64,000 nucleotides of DNA from JAAXHV01 sp965207165 (GTDB lineage Bacteria > Pseudomonadota > Gammaproteobacteria > Eutrophobiales > Eutrophobiaceae). The stretch lies in assembly GCA_965207165.1 (NCBI GenBank), contig OZ242265.1, positions 1,054,001 through 1,118,000 of the forward strand. The letters are read 5' to 3'. The notes beneath the pieces are model-generated. The model worked only from the letters and a program-made list of their open reading frames with translations. It was not told the DNA's origin and ran no database searches. Below, one piece after another: positions 6,040 through 15,532 of this stretch. Position 1 is the stretch's first letter, and each line of letters begins with the position of its first letter. Position numbers and translations under genes: made by a program.

Positions 6040-8424
6040 ATGAACGGTCTGAAAATAGTCTGTCTTGGCGGAGGGCCTGCTTCACTGTATTTCTCCCTCC
6101 TGATGAAAAAAGCTGATCCCGCGCACGATATTACCGTGATCGAGCGTGGCCCTCGTGACGCTACCTGGGGGTTCGGCGTGGTATTTTCCGATGAAACCCT
6201 GCGCGGCTTCATGGAAGCCGATGCGCCCAGTTACAAGCGCATCGTCGAGCAGTTCGCCTACTGGGACAAGATAGAGACCCGCATACACGATACAAAAGTG
6301 ATCAGCGGCGGCCACGGGTTCTGCGGCATGTCGCGCCTGAAGTTGCTCAACGCGCTCCACGACCGTTGTGATGAACTGGGCGTAAACCTGGAATTCAATA
6401 CCGATATCACCGACCTGGCGCAACTGGAGATCGACAAGCACGACCTGGTGGTCGCCGGTGACGGCATTACCTCCATCCTGCGTAGCGCCTACGCCGAGGA
6501 GTTCGGCACCAGGCTGGACTGGCGCCCCAATCGCTTCTGCTGGCTGGCTACCACCTTGTCCCTGGACAGTTTTATCTTTATTTTCCGCAGGAACGAACAC
6601 GGCTGGTGGTGGGTACACGGGTACCGCTATGAAGAGGGCATGTCGACCTGGATCGTGGAATGCAGCCACGAGACCTGGATGAATGCCGGCATGGATGCGT
6701 TCTCCGAAGAGGATACAAAACGTTATATCGAAGAGGTCTTCAGCGAGGACCTGCAGGGTCATCCCATCATCACCAACCGGTCACTCTGGCGGGGCTTCCC
6801 GGTGGTGAGGAATGCCAGTCTTTATCACAACAACATCGTGTTGCTGGGTGATGCGGGGCGCTCAGCGCATTTCTCCATCGGTTCCGGTACCAAGCTGGCC
6901 ATGGAAGACGCCATCACCCTGGCAGACATCTTCCGGGAGCAGGGCAACCGGGTCGGCGCCGCGCTGGAAACCTACCAGCAGGCGCGCAAACCCGAGGCGG
7001 ACCGGTTGCAGCGGACTGCCGTCACCAGCCTGCACTGGTTTGAAAATATCGACCGCTACGCGCAACAGGATGCGGAGCAGTTTACGTTCAACATGATGGT
7101 GCGCTCAAAACGCGTGACCTATGACAATCTCAGGTTGCGCGATCCCGGGTTCATCCGTTCGATGGACCAATGGTTTGCCGGGTATGCCCGCAAGGTGACG
7201 GGTTACGACGACATCGATACGGAAAACCCCGCGGTGCCGATGTTCCAGCCGTTCAGGATCGGTCGAATGCGCGTCGAAAACCGGGTCCAGCTTTCCGCCA
7301 TGTGTCAATATTGTGCGACTGACGGCCTGCCCGGGGATTGGCATTTTGTTCATTACGGGGCCCGGGCTATAGGCGGCGCCGGTATCGTCAACACGGAAAT
7401 GCTGTGCACATCGGCAGATGGGCGGATTACAACAGGCTGCGCAGGCCTGTGGAACGACGAACAGACGGAACAATGGGGCCGGATTACCGCGTTCATCCAT
7501 GCCAACAGCAAGGCGAAGGTTTGCGGGCAGATCGGCCACGCCGGCCGCAAGGGGGCGACCTGCGTACCCTGGCAGGGAGGCATAGACGAACCCATGCCGG
7601 AAGGAGCCTGGGAGATCGTCGCACCATCGCCGCTACCTTACCTGGAACACAGCAGGATACCCCGGGAAATGTCGGGAGATGACATGGACAGGATTGAAGC
7701 GGACTTTCTCAATGCCACCAGGAATGCGCTGGCCGCCGGCTTTGACATGCTCGAAATACACCTGGCACACGGCTATTTGTTATCTTCGTTCATCAGTCCA
7801 CATACCAACCGGCGCCGTGATGACTATGGCGGCGGCATCAAAAACCGCGCCCGCTATCCGCTACGCATAGTGCAGACAGTCCGGCAGGCCTGGCCGTCGG
7901 AGCGGCCAATTTCGGTAAGAATTTCAGCAACGGACTGGATCAGCGATGGCTTGTCCGGACAGGATTTGACGGCTTTGGTGCATCTGTTAAAGGAGAACGG
8001 CGCCGATATCATCAACGTTTCCACGGGCCAGGTCGTCAGCCACGAGGAACCGGTTTACGGCCGCATGTACCAGGCGCCGTTTGCCGACCGGATCCGCAAT
8101 GAAATGGGTATGCCGACCATCGTCGCAGGCAATATTACCAGCGCAGACCAGGTCAACACCCTGGTTGCCGCGGGGAGAACCGACCTGGTGGCCCTGGCGC
8201 GGCCGATCATGAACGAACCGCAGTTCGTCCTGAATGCCGCCGCCCGTTACGGTTACCGGGAACAGTACTGGCCTGATCAATACGCTGCGGGAAAATTCGC
8301 GGCAGAGATGAATGCCGAAAGAATTAACCGGGAAGAAATTGAACTGAGAACCAACGCAAAACCACCCGATCCGCAGGAAATGCTGGCCGTAGCCATAGCC
8401 CGCGGCGAGGTGCTATTGGACTGA
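6040..8424 (+). CDS. Bifunctional FAD monooxygenase / OYE-type reductase (salicylyl-CoA 5-hydroxylase or 2-aminobenzoyl-CoA monooxygenase/reductase type)
   Basis: A 794-aa fusion. Residues 1 to about 390 form a flavoprotein aromatic hydroxylase with GGGPAS (10-15) for FAD and a GDAGRSAHFSIGSG motif near 270. Residues about 400-765 form an Old Yellow Enzyme barrel (MFQPFRIGRM, IGHAGRKG, EIHLAHGYLLSSF, TNRRRDDYGG, ALARPIMNEP). ATG 6040 is chosen over GTG 6031 because GGAG sits 8 bases upstream. Characterised relatives hydroxylate salicylyl-CoA, or hydroxylate and then hydride-reduce 2-aminobenzoyl-CoA. The nearby CoA ligase and RidA support a CoA-thioester substrate, but the exact one cannot be read from sequence. 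It is the first gene of the operon that continues to 16264. Confidence 0.9.
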   Translation: MNGLKIVCLGGGPASLYFSLLMKKADPAHDITVIERGPRDATWGFGVVFSDETLRGFMEADAPSYKRIVEQFAYWDKIETRIHDTKVISGGHGFCGMSRLKLLNALHDRCDELGVNLEFNTDITDLAQLEIDKHDLVVAGDGITSILRSAYAEEFGTRLDWRPNRFCWLATTLSLDSFIFIFRRNEHGWWWVHGYRYEEGMSTWIVECSHETWMNAGMDAFSEEDTKRYIEEVFSEDLQGHPIITNRSLWRGFPVVRNASLYHNNIVLLGDAGRSAHFSIGSGTKLAMEDAITLADIFREQGNRVGAALETYQQARKPEADRLQRTAVTSLHWFENIDRYAQQDAEQFTFNMMVRSKRVTYDNLRLRDPGFIRSMDQWFAGYARKVTGYDDIDTENPAVPMFQPFRIGRMRVENRVQLSAMCQYCATDGLPGDWHFVHYGARAIGGAGIVNTEMLCTSADGRITTGCAGLWNDEQTEQWGRITAFIHANSKAKVCGQIGHAGRKGATCVPWQGGIDEPMPEGAWEIVAPSPLPYLEHSRIPREMSGDDMDRIEADFLNATRNALAAGFDMLEIHLAHGYLLSSFISPHTNRRRDDYGGGIKNRARYPLRIVQTVRQAWPSERPISVRISATDWISDGLSGQDLTALVHLLKENGADIINVSTGQVVSHEEPVYGRMYQAPFADRIRNEMGMPTIVAGNITSADQVNTLVAAGRTDLVALARPIMNEPQFVLNAAARYGYREQYWPDQYAAGKFAAEMNAERINREEIELRTNAKPPDPQEMLAVAIARGEVLLD

Positions 8425-8485
8425 TCATGCGTTATAATCCACCTGGTGTCTGAAGCAGGCGACTGGTACTGCAGAGAAATCGAAA

Positions 8486-9799
8486 ATGTCACATTACTCC
8501 AATGAGCAACTGGCCGGATTGATAAGGGCAGATTCCGTACATAAAAAAGTCTATACCGATCCCGAGATTTTTGACCTGGAGATGGAACGCATCTGGAAAA
8601 GGTCCTGGATCTACGTGGGCCATGACAGCCAGGTAAAACAGCCGGGTGACTATTTCGCCACGAGCATAGGCCGGCAGCCGGTGGTGATGACCCGCCACAA
8701 GGACGGCAGGGTTCACGTGCTGTTCAACCGTTGCAGCCACAAGGGAGCCCAGGTGATCGGCGACAGCTGCGGTAACGCACAGCAATTGCGCTGCAGCTAT
8801 CACGGCTATGTCTTCGATACCGACGGCACGCTGCTCCACATACCCAGGGAAGAAGGTTATAACGGCGCCGGGTTCGGCAAGGGCAACCCGGAATCAAATA
8901 TGCAGCAGGTCCCGCGGGTAGACAGCTACCACGGCCTGGTGTTCGCCAGCCTGGCCCCGGAAGGCCCTGATTTGAAAACCTGGTTGGGCGGCGCGGCGGT
9001 CTCCATAGACAACCTGGTGGAACGGTCGCCTGAAGGCCGTATCGAGATAGCCGGCGGCTGTTTCCGCTACCTGCATGACTCAAACTGGAAGATGTTCGTG
9101 GAAAATCTGAACGACGCCATGCATCCCATGGTCGTACACCAGTCTTCCAGCGGCACCGCCAAACGGGTCTTCGATGAGCGCCTGAAGGAAGGGGACCCGG
9201 TACCCTTTGAACTGGAGATGCTGGCGCCGTTTACCAACAACTACGATTTTTTTGAAAAGATGGGGTTGACCGCCTGGGATTACGGGCACAGCGTCACCGG
9301 CGGCAAATTCAGCATCCATTCGGCTTATTCACCCATCCCCGGTTACATGGATGCCCTGATAGACAAGTACGGAGAGCAGAAAGCACGGGAGATCCTCGCA
9401 GTAAACCGCCACAACACCGTGGTTTATCCCAGTTTTACCCTGAAGGGCGCCATCACCTCGATACGCGTCGTGAAACCCGTGGCGGTAGACAAGACCGTTA
9501 TCGAATCATGGGTGTTCCGGCAGGTAGGGGCGCCGGAGGAATTGTTCCAGCGTTCCATCACTTACTGCAACCTGATTAATTCCCATGCCAACCTGGTCGG
9601 CCCCGATGATTACGAGGCCTACCACCGGCTGCAATCCGGTTTGCAGATTCAGGACGGCAATGAGTGGGTGAGTCAACACCGTTTCCTGGGCAAGGAAGAA
9701 GTTGAAGAGAACGGGACAAAACACTCGGCAGGCACGTCCGACATGGTCTTTCGCCACCAGTTCCAGACCTGGAAAGATTACATGGCCAGTACCGGGTGA
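8486..9799 (+). CDS. Aromatic ring-hydroxylating dioxygenase, alpha subunit
   Basis: A 437-aa Rieske oxygenase large subunit. The [2Fe-2S] ligands are C83, H85, C103 and H106 (CSH and CSYH). The mononuclear iron site has D210, H213 and H218 in the DxxHxxxxH pattern, and an acidic pair PDDYEAY near the C-terminus that may give the third ligand. The beta subunit follows directly. No ferredoxin or reductase component was found in the window, so electrons must come from a protein encoded elsewhere. It is a clear paralogue of the alpha subunit at 25920. The substrate is likely an aromatic acid or its CoA ester, judging from its neighbours. Confidence 0.93.
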   Translation: MSHYSNEQLAGLIRADSVHKKVYTDPEIFDLEMERIWKRSWIYVGHDSQVKQPGDYFATSIGRQPVVMTRHKDGRVHVLFNRCSHKGAQVIGDSCGNAQQLRCSYHGYVFDTDGTLLHIPREEGYNGAGFGKGNPESNMQQVPRVDSYHGLVFASLAPEGPDLKTWLGGAAVSIDNLVERSPEGRIEIAGGCFRYLHDSNWKMFVENLNDAMHPMVVHQSSSGTAKRVFDERLKEGDPVPFELEMLAPFTNNYDFFEKMGLTAWDYGHSVTGGKFSIHSAYSPIPGYMDALIDKYGEQKAREILAVNRHNTVVYPSFTLKGAITSIRVVKPVAVDKTVIESWVFRQVGAPEELFQRSITYCNLINSHANLVGPDDYEAYHRLQSGLQIQDGNEWVSQHRFLGKEEVEENGTKHSAGTSDMVFRHQFQTWKDYMASTG

Positions 9800-9873
9800 C
9801 ACCACGGTTCACGCACCGACATTTCATTAAAACTACAGAGACCGGCTTCTTTCCCGGACAGGACAGCGCCTTT

Positions 9874-10413
9874 ATGCAGACTGGAATAAATCCCGAACAG
9901 GACAATACCCCTGTGCAGACCGGACAACCGGTCAATCCACCCGATCCCAGGACCCTGGAACAGTTCCTGTTCCACGAGGCGCGCCTGCTGGATGAACAGC
10001 GCTGGGAAGAGTGGAACGACCTGTACCTGGAAGATGCCGAGTACTGGATACCGGCAACGCCGGGGCAACCGGACCCGAAAAATCACATCTCGTTAATTTA
10101 CGAGACGGGATTGCTCAGGGCCGTGCGCGTGAAACGCTACAAACACCCAAACGCCTTTTCCCTGCAGCCCGGACCGCGCAGCGTACACCTGGTCAGCAAC
10201 GTCATACTGGACAACTTTGATGAGACAACGGGAGAATGCCTGGTAACGTCGCGCTTTATCATGCTGCAGTACCGGCGTGAAAAACAGGACGTATTTGCCG
10301 GTTCCTATACACACAGGCTGGTCGTCAGCGGAGATGAAATCAGGATTGCCGCCAAGCGCGTCGACCTGCTCAACTGTGATGCGCCGCTGGAAAATATCCT
10401 CATCTATCTGTAG
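9874..10413 (+). CDS. Aromatic ring-hydroxylating dioxygenase, beta subunit
   Basis: A 179-aa cystatin-like (NTF2-fold) small subunit that stabilises the alpha3beta3 hexamer. Typical segments are EQFLFHEARLLDEQRWEEW, DAEYWIP and the C-terminal RVDLLNCDAPLENILIYL. The reading frame is open back to GTG 9796, which overlaps the alpha stop codon; ATG 9874 is preferred because the resulting length matches the family and the extra 26 residues look non-conserved, though neither site has a strong ribosome binding site. It is followed after three bases by the DUF485 gene, so it lies within the operon. Confidence 0.88.
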   Translation: MQTGINPEQDNTPVQTGQPVNPPDPRTLEQFLFHEARLLDEQRWEEWNDLYLEDAEYWIPATPGQPDPKNHISLIYETGLLRAVRVKRYKHPNAFSLQPGPRSVHLVSNVILDNFDETTGECLVTSRFIMLQYRREKQDVFAGSYTHRLVVSGDEIRIAAKRVDLLNCDAPLENILIYL

Positions 10414-10416
10414 TAA

Positions 10417-10716
10417 ATGCCGTCACAACAACGGGACTCCGTTACCTCCGCAGCATTCCTGAGATTCAGCCGTACTCACGGCAGGCTGTCCAGGACGTTG
10501 ATCATCGCGTTGATCACCCTGGTGCTGGTTTTTGACCTGCTCTGCGTCTACGCAAAACAATTCATGGGCGCGCCGTTGCTCGATTACAGCGTATTCTCAA
10601 ACGGCATGGCTGCCGCGCTGCTCATTATCCTGGTTATCCTGGCCGCTGCCCTGCACTATGTCAGGCGCATCAATTCAGCGTACCTTGAAATGCGCAAATC
10701 CCTGGGTGATGACTGA
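10417..10716 (+). CDS. DUF485-type small membrane protein (YjcH-like)
   Basis: A 99-aa protein with two hydrophobic helices (about 28-46 and 62-82) and a basic/acidic C-terminus. It resembles the small DUF485 or YjcH-like proteins that sit directly before ActP-type sodium:solute symporters. Its stop overlaps the start of the symporter gene by 8 bases, strongly suggesting coupled translation and a two-protein transporter. Its biochemical role in the family is not well defined. A DUF4212-type label is a possible alternative. Confidence 0.75.
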   Translation: MPSQQRDSVTSAAFLRFSRTHGRLSRTLIIALITLVLVFDLLCVYAKQFMGAPLLDYSVFSNGMAAALLIILVILAAALHYVRRINSAYLEMRKSLGDD

Positions 10717-12289
10717 CCTGAATTACCCGGCCATCGGGTCCTTTGCGCTGTTTATTGTCGCCACCTTGTTTATCACTGTCTATGCGGCGCGGCGCACGCG
10801 CTCCAGGAAGGATTTCTATGTCGCGGGAAGCTCCATCGGCGGGTTACAGAACGGTATTGCCATTTCCGGGGACTACATGTCGGCCGCGTCTTTCCTCGGC
10901 CTGGTGGGCCTGATGTTCATCGGCGGGTTCGACACCATCTATTTCATCGTCAACCTGATACTGAGCTGGGCAGTAGTGCTGTTCCTGATCGCAGAGAAAC
11001 TGCGCAACCTGGGCTCCTACACCTTTGCCGATGCGGTCTCCGTGCGCCTGGCGGCCCGGCCGATACGGATTCTCGCCGCAACCGCGACCCTCGCCATAGC
11101 CGTGCCCTACCTGCTGGCACAGATGGTCGCCGCGGGCACCCTGGTGGAATCCCTGTTTGGCCTGAGTTATACCCAGGGTGTGCTGATCGTGGGTGTGCTG
11201 ATGACGATATATGTGACGTTCGGCGGCATGATAGCGACTACCTGGGTACAGATCATCAAGGCCATACTACTGGTAGGAGGCGGCACCATACTCTGCATCG
11301 GCGTGCTGGTTACATTCGATTTCGATATCAACCGGCTGGGCGGACAGGCCGTTGGCGCGCACCCGCAGGGACTTGCCATCATGCAACCCGGCCTGCTTTA
11401 CCCGGATATCGTCTCCGTCATCTCCCTGAGCCTGGCTTTCATCGGCGGCACTGCCGGTTTGCCTCATGTCCTGATGCGCTTCTTTACCGTGCCGGACGGC
11501 ATTCAGGCACGGCGCTCCGCGGCCTGGGCCATGGGCATCATCAGTTACTTCCAGTTCATCGTCCTGGTTATCGGTTTAGGGGCCATCGCTTTAGTGACGG
11601 ATAATCCGGAATTTACCAGGGGCGGCCTGGATATTATCGGCGGCAGCAATATGGCAGCAATTCACCTGTCCCAGGTTGTCGGCGGCAGCATTTTCATGGG
11701 CTTTATCTGTGCGGTTGCATTCGCCACCATACTTGCCGTCGTATCCGGGTTGATGTTGTCGGCGGCAACCACCATATCCCATGATCTGTTTGCCGGTGTT
11801 ATCCGCAAGGGGGTGTGTACCGATGCGGAGGAATTACGCGTATCCAGGCTCACGGTGGTACTGTTGAGCATTACCGGTATCCTGCTGGCCATCCAGTTCA
11901 AGGGGCAGAATGTTGCCGTTCTGGCTACGCTGCCGCTGGTGATTGCGGCCAGCGCCAACTTTCCCATCCTGCTCCTGTTCATGTACTGGAAAGGGTTTAC
12001 CACGCGGGGCGCGGTAGCCGGCGGATATACCGGGCTCGTGCTCGCCGTAAGCCTGATAATTCTGGGTCCTAACGTGTGGGTAAACGTGCTGGGTTATGCC
12101 GAACCGTTGTTCCCCTATGCGTACCCGACACTGTTTTCCATGGGCGCGTGTTTCCTGTTCGCCTGGCTATTCTCGATTACCGACAAGAGCCGGCGCGCCG
12201 CGGCGGAAGCAGACGCTTTTGCCGATCAGTTACGGCGCTCCCAGGTCGGCGAACTGTCACCTGGCTTAACCGCACGGGCCAAGGCATAA
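10709..12289 (+). CDS. Sodium:solute symporter, ActP (cation/acetate) type
   Basis: A 526-aa protein of the SSS family with about 13 membrane helices, starting at ATG 10709. Typical features are the N-terminal RKDFYVAGSSIGGLQNGIAISGDYMSAASFLG stretch, PHVLMRFFTV, and the long LAVVSGLMLSAATTISHDL segment. Relatives such as ActP import acetate and short carboxylates with Na+ or H+. Because this copy sits between a dioxygenase and a CoA ligase, its substrate is more likely the carboxylic acid that the operon degrades than acetate. The C-terminal tail after the last helix is hydrophilic and variable. Confidence 0.92.
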   Translation: MTDLNYPAIGSFALFIVATLFITVYAARRTRSRKDFYVAGSSIGGLQNGIAISGDYMSAASFLGLVGLMFIGGFDTIYFIVNLILSWAVVLFLIAEKLRNLGSYTFADAVSVRLAARPIRILAATATLAIAVPYLLAQMVAAGTLVESLFGLSYTQGVLIVGVLMTIYVTFGGMIATTWVQIIKAILLVGGGTILCIGVLVTFDFDINRLGGQAVGAHPQGLAIMQPGLLYPDIVSVISLSLAFIGGTAGLPHVLMRFFTVPDGIQARRSAAWAMGIISYFQFIVLVIGLGAIALVTDNPEFTRGGLDIIGGSNMAAIHLSQVVGGSIFMGFICAVAFATILAVVSGLMLSAATTISHDLFAGVIRKGVCTDAEELRVSRLTVVLLSITGILLAIQFKGQNVAVLATLPLVIAASANFPILLLFMYWKGFTTRGAVAGGYTGLVLAVSLIILGPNVWVNVLGYAEPLFPYAYPTLFSMGACFLFAWLFSITDKSRRAAAEADAFADQLRRSQVGELSPGLTARAKA

Positions 12290-12301
12290 TTCACTGAAAC
12301 A

Positions 12302-13942
12302 ATGACTACCGTATACGCCGAATTTCTGAAAACCGTAGGGAAGGTCTCAGCCCAGGCGTTCCTGCACATCCCGCGCCAGGCCAGCAGGGAATACGGCCCG
12401 GCAGCCATTGATTATACTTATGCCCGGGCGCTGCAGGCAGTCAACACCCTGAGTGAGCAATACGCCGGGGCAGGATACGGCTACGGACAGCGGGTTGCCG
12501 TCATGCTGGACAACCGGGCCGAATTCTTTCTGCATTTCCTGGCTTTGAACAAGCTCGGCGCCAGCGTCGTGCCGGTCAATTCCGGTTTCCTGCCGCGGGA
12601 AATCGCCTATGTCATCAATCACAGCGACGCCTGTCTCGTGCTGTGCCTGCCCCGTTACCGGGACAAAGTGCAGACAGCCCTGGCCGGCCGGGACACGGCC
12701 ATGCCTATAGCCGATACCGAATCAATGTCACAGTTGCCGTCCTGCGCCTCTGCACCGGCAACAGGCACAGCGGACCGGGAGACCGAGGTGGCGGTACTCT
12801 ATACCTCTGGCACGACCGGGACGCCAAAGGGCTGCATGCTGAACAACGAGTATTTTACCTGCATGGGGCAATGGTACGCCGATATTGACGGCTACTGCCG
12901 GCTGACCTACGGGGAGGAAAGGATGCTGACGCCGTTGCCCCTGGTGCATATGAATGCCCTGTGCTCCATGATGGCCATGATCATGAGCGGCGGCTGTATC
13001 ATCCAGCTAGACCGCTTCCATGCCTCGACCTGGTGGGAGACAGTGCGCGAGGCCAATGCGACCTGTCTGCATTACCTCGGCGTGATACCGGCAATTTTAC
13101 TGAACCAGCCTGAGACGGCCGGCGACAACCTGGGACAGCAGGTCAAATTCGGTTTCGGCGCAGGTGTCGACCCCAAGCACTTGCAACGCTTTGAGCAGCG
13201 TTTCGGCTTCCCCCTGGTGGAAGGCTGGGCCATGACGGAAACCGGCACCTACGTCTGCATCACGGCCAACAAGGAACCGCGCCATATCGGCACGCGCTGC
13301 ATCGGCAAAGCGCCGGATGTCATCGAGTACCGCCTGGTGGACGAGGAGGGTAACGACGTCGGGGCGGGGGAACCGGGTGAACTGCTGATCCGCGCCAGGG
13401 GCGACAACCCGCACAAAGGGTTTTTTTCCGGTTATTACAAAAATCCGGAGGAGACGGCGAAGGTATGGGAAGGAGGGTATTTCCATACGGGAGACGTGGT
13501 CCGTATCAGCGAAGACGGCTCATTTCATTTTGTAGACCGGCGCAAGAACATCATCCGGCGCAGCGGCGAAAACATTGCGGCCGTGGAAGTGGAGAACGTC
13601 CTGTTCCAGCACCCGGCGGTTGCCAACTGTGCGGTAACGCCCATATACGATGAAACACGCGGCGAAGAGGTCGGCGTCTGTATAATCCTGAATGAAACTG
13701 CCGTTCCGGAACAGGCATCCATGGAGACTACGGCCGGTATTTTGTACGATTTCTGTAATGAACGGCTGATTTATTACAAAGTGCCGGCTTACTTCCTGTT
13801 TGTAACCGAGTTGCCCATGACCGCATCACAGAAACTCCAGCGGGGTGAAATCAAGGCCCTGGCCGGCAGGCTGGTGGAAGAAGGTCATTGTATTGACCTC
13901 CGGGAGCGCAAGAGAAAGAGAAAAGATGCAGCCTTACAATGA
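12302..13942 (+). CDS. Acyl/aryl-CoA ligase (AMP-forming, CaiC-like)
   Basis: A 546-aa member of the adenylate-forming superfamily. The AMP/phosphate loop YTSGTTGTPKG is at 167-177, the second motif at GWAMTETGTY, then HTGDVV and the hinge DRRKNIIRRSGENIA. The C-terminal lysine region reads QKLQRGEIK in place of the common TGK form, similar to crotonobetaine/carnitine-CoA ligases. It would convert the imported acid to a CoA thioester with ATP. It follows the symporter by 12 bases and overlaps the thiolase-like gene by 17 bases, so it sits mid-operon. Family sequence does not separate aryl from acyl substrates. Confidence 0.9.
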   Translation: MTTVYAEFLKTVGKVSAQAFLHIPRQASREYGPAAIDYTYARALQAVNTLSEQYAGAGYGYGQRVAVMLDNRAEFFLHFLALNKLGASVVPVNSGFLPREIAYVINHSDACLVLCLPRYRDKVQTALAGRDTAMPIADTESMSQLPSCASAPATGTADRETEVAVLYTSGTTGTPKGCMLNNEYFTCMGQWYADIDGYCRLTYGEERMLTPLPLVHMNALCSMMAMIMSGGCIIQLDRFHASTWWETVREANATCLHYLGVIPAILLNQPETAGDNLGQQVKFGFGAGVDPKHLQRFEQRFGFPLVEGWAMTETGTYVCITANKEPRHIGTRCIGKAPDVIEYRLVDEEGNDVGAGEPGELLIRARGDNPHKGFFSGYYKNPEETAKVWEGGYFHTGDVVRISEDGSFHFVDRRKNIIRRSGENIAAVEVENVLFQHPAVANCAVTPIYDETRGEEVGVCIILNETAVPEQASMETTAGILYDFCNERLIYYKVPAYFLFVTELPMTASQKLQRGEIKALAGRLVEEGHCIDLRERKRKRKDAALQ

Positions 13943-15092
13943 TATTGCACTCGTCGCCCCGGTCAGCCTGCCGTACGAACGGCGCAGCGAGCGCGGCGCG
14001 GCCTGGTTCACCGGCACTGCATTCGCCCGGATGCTGGACCGGGCGGGACTGCAGAAACACGATATTGACGGCCTCGCCATAGCCAGCTTCACGCTGGCGC
14101 CCGACAGCGTTGTCAGCATGACCGAATACCTGGGTATCTCGCCCGGCTGGCTGGAACAGATCCCGATGGGAGGCGCCAGCGGCCCGGTAGCTGCCCGGCG
14201 TGCGGCCCGTGCAGTTCAGGCCGGCGACGCTGAAATCGTCGCCTGCATCGGCGCTGATACGGCATCGGCCGATACCTTCGCGGACCTGGTCGAGAATTTC
14301 AGCAGGTTTTCAACCGATGCCGTGTTCCCTTACGGCGCAGGCGGACCGAATACCATCTTCGCCATGATTACCCGTAACTACATGGAGAAATACGGGGCAG
14401 AGCGGGAAGATTTCGGCCGCGTCTGCATCGCCCAGCGGGAAAACGCTCTGGCCGCGGGTACCGCTGTTTTCAACAAACCCTTGTCGATGGAAGACTACCT
14501 GGCCGCCCGTCCCATCAGCGAACCCCTGCACCTGTTCGATTGTGTCATGCCGGTCGCCGGGGCGGACGGTTTCCTGGCCATGACGGTTGCCCGGGCCGAG
14601 TCGCTCGGCCTGCCTTACGCCAGGGTCCTGGCTGCAGGAGAGCGGCATAATGCCTGGCCGGATGACGACGTGCATTTTCGCGCCGGATGGAGACTGTATC
14701 GCGAGCAGATGTACGAGCAGGCCGAACTCGGGCCTGGCGACATGGATTTTCTTCAGACCTACGATGACTACCCGGTGATATCCATGATCCAGATGGAAGA
14801 CCTGGGCTTTTGTGAAAAGGGCGAGGCAGCCGAATTTATCCGCACCCGCCCGTTGACCTGGAACGGCGGCGGTCTGCCCCATAATACTTGCGGCGGCCAA
14901 CTGTCGGCAGGACAGGCCGGCGCTGCCGGCGGTTTCCTGGGCACGGTTGAGGCGATCCGGCAATTGACCGAAACCGGCCTGTCCAACCAGGTTGCAGGAG
15001 CGAAGAACGGCATGGCAAGCGGGTACGGCATGGTCAATTATGATCGCTGTTTATGCACCAGCGCGGTAATCCTGGGGAGGGGAGGCGAATGA
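13926..15092 (+). CDS. Thiolase-like protein (SCPx/Ltp2-type) without canonical catalytic residues
   Basis: A 388-aa thiolase-fold protein; ATG 13926 is used, inside the end of the ligase gene. Where thiolases have the nucleophilic cysteine it reads GGASGPVAAR; where they have GHPxGxxG it reads SAGQAGAAGG; the last cysteine motif is replaced by ASGYGMVNYD. The usual Claisen mechanism is therefore unlikely. It pairs with the Zn-ribbon/OB-fold (DUF35) gene, overlapping it by 4 bases. Such pairs include the Ltp2-ChsH2 retro-aldolase of steroid side-chain degradation and acyltransferases. The conserved YDDYP segment could hold the tyrosine used by Ltp2-type aldolases; that is inference. Confidence 0.85.
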   Translation: MQPYNDIALVAPVSLPYERRSERGAAWFTGTAFARMLDRAGLQKHDIDGLAIASFTLAPDSVVSMTEYLGISPGWLEQIPMGGASGPVAARRAARAVQAGDAEIVACIGADTASADTFADLVENFSRFSTDAVFPYGAGGPNTIFAMITRNYMEKYGAEREDFGRVCIAQRENALAAGTAVFNKPLSMEDYLAARPISEPLHLFDCVMPVAGADGFLAMTVARAESLGLPYARVLAAGERHNAWPDDDVHFRAGWRLYREQMYEQAELGPGDMDFLQTYDDYPVISMIQMEDLGFCEKGEAAEFIRTRPLTWNGGGLPHNTCGGQLSAGQAGAAGGFLGTVEAIRQLTETGLSNQVAGAKNGMASGYGMVNYDRCLCTSAVILGRGGE

Positions 15093-15529
15093 CAGGGCAA
15101 TTGATACCGCCGGCGTCTCGTTCCCGGCTCTGGCAACAGGTTAACGAGGCCGCTGCTGCAGGCCTGTTCAGGCTGCAGGTCTGTTCAGGATGTGGCACGG
15201 TACAGTACCCGCCACAGGAATTCTGCAGTCATTGCCTGGCTGACGAATTGCCGTGGGAGCAGGTCAGCCCTATGGGCGAAGTGCTTTCCTGGACCACAAC
15301 CCATGCCAGCACCAACCGGTTTTTCAAGGGTATATTACCTTTTCACGTTGGCATGGTTAAACTGGATTGCGGCCCGGTTTTGATCGGATACCTGGTTGCA
15401 GCATCATTACATACGGGGAGCAGGGTGCAGGTTACGGGCATGCCGGACAAGTCCGGCCAGACCGTTTTCCTTGCCGGACCGCCGGATACGGATCCGGCGG
15501 CTGAATACAGTAAACTCCTGGAGGAGTAG
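15089..15529 (+). CDS. Zn-ribbon OB-fold (DUF35) protein, partner of the thiolase-like protein
   Basis: A 146-aa protein. ATG 15089 follows a strong GGAGG and overlaps the previous stop (ATGA). The N-terminal half has a rubredoxin-like zinc ribbon, CSGC at 33-36 and CSHC at 48-51 approximately, and the C-terminal half is an OB-fold. DUF35 proteins form tight complexes with thiolase-like partners and bind the CoA moiety. Its position directly after such a partner supports a two-subunit enzyme. No independent function is suggested. Confidence 0.88.
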   Translation: MTGQLIPPASRSRLWQQVNEAAAAGLFRLQVCSGCGTVQYPPQEFCSHCLADELPWEQVSPMGEVLSWTTTHASTNRFFKGILPFHVGMVKLDCGPVLIGYLVAASLHTGSRVQVTGMPDKSGQTVFLAGPPDTDPAAEYSKLLEE

Positions 15530-15532
15530 ATT

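Noticed and set aside
10709..12289. Calling the symporter acetate permease ActP proper
   Set aside because: The acs gene that accompanies true actP is absent and the operon context points to another carboxylate.
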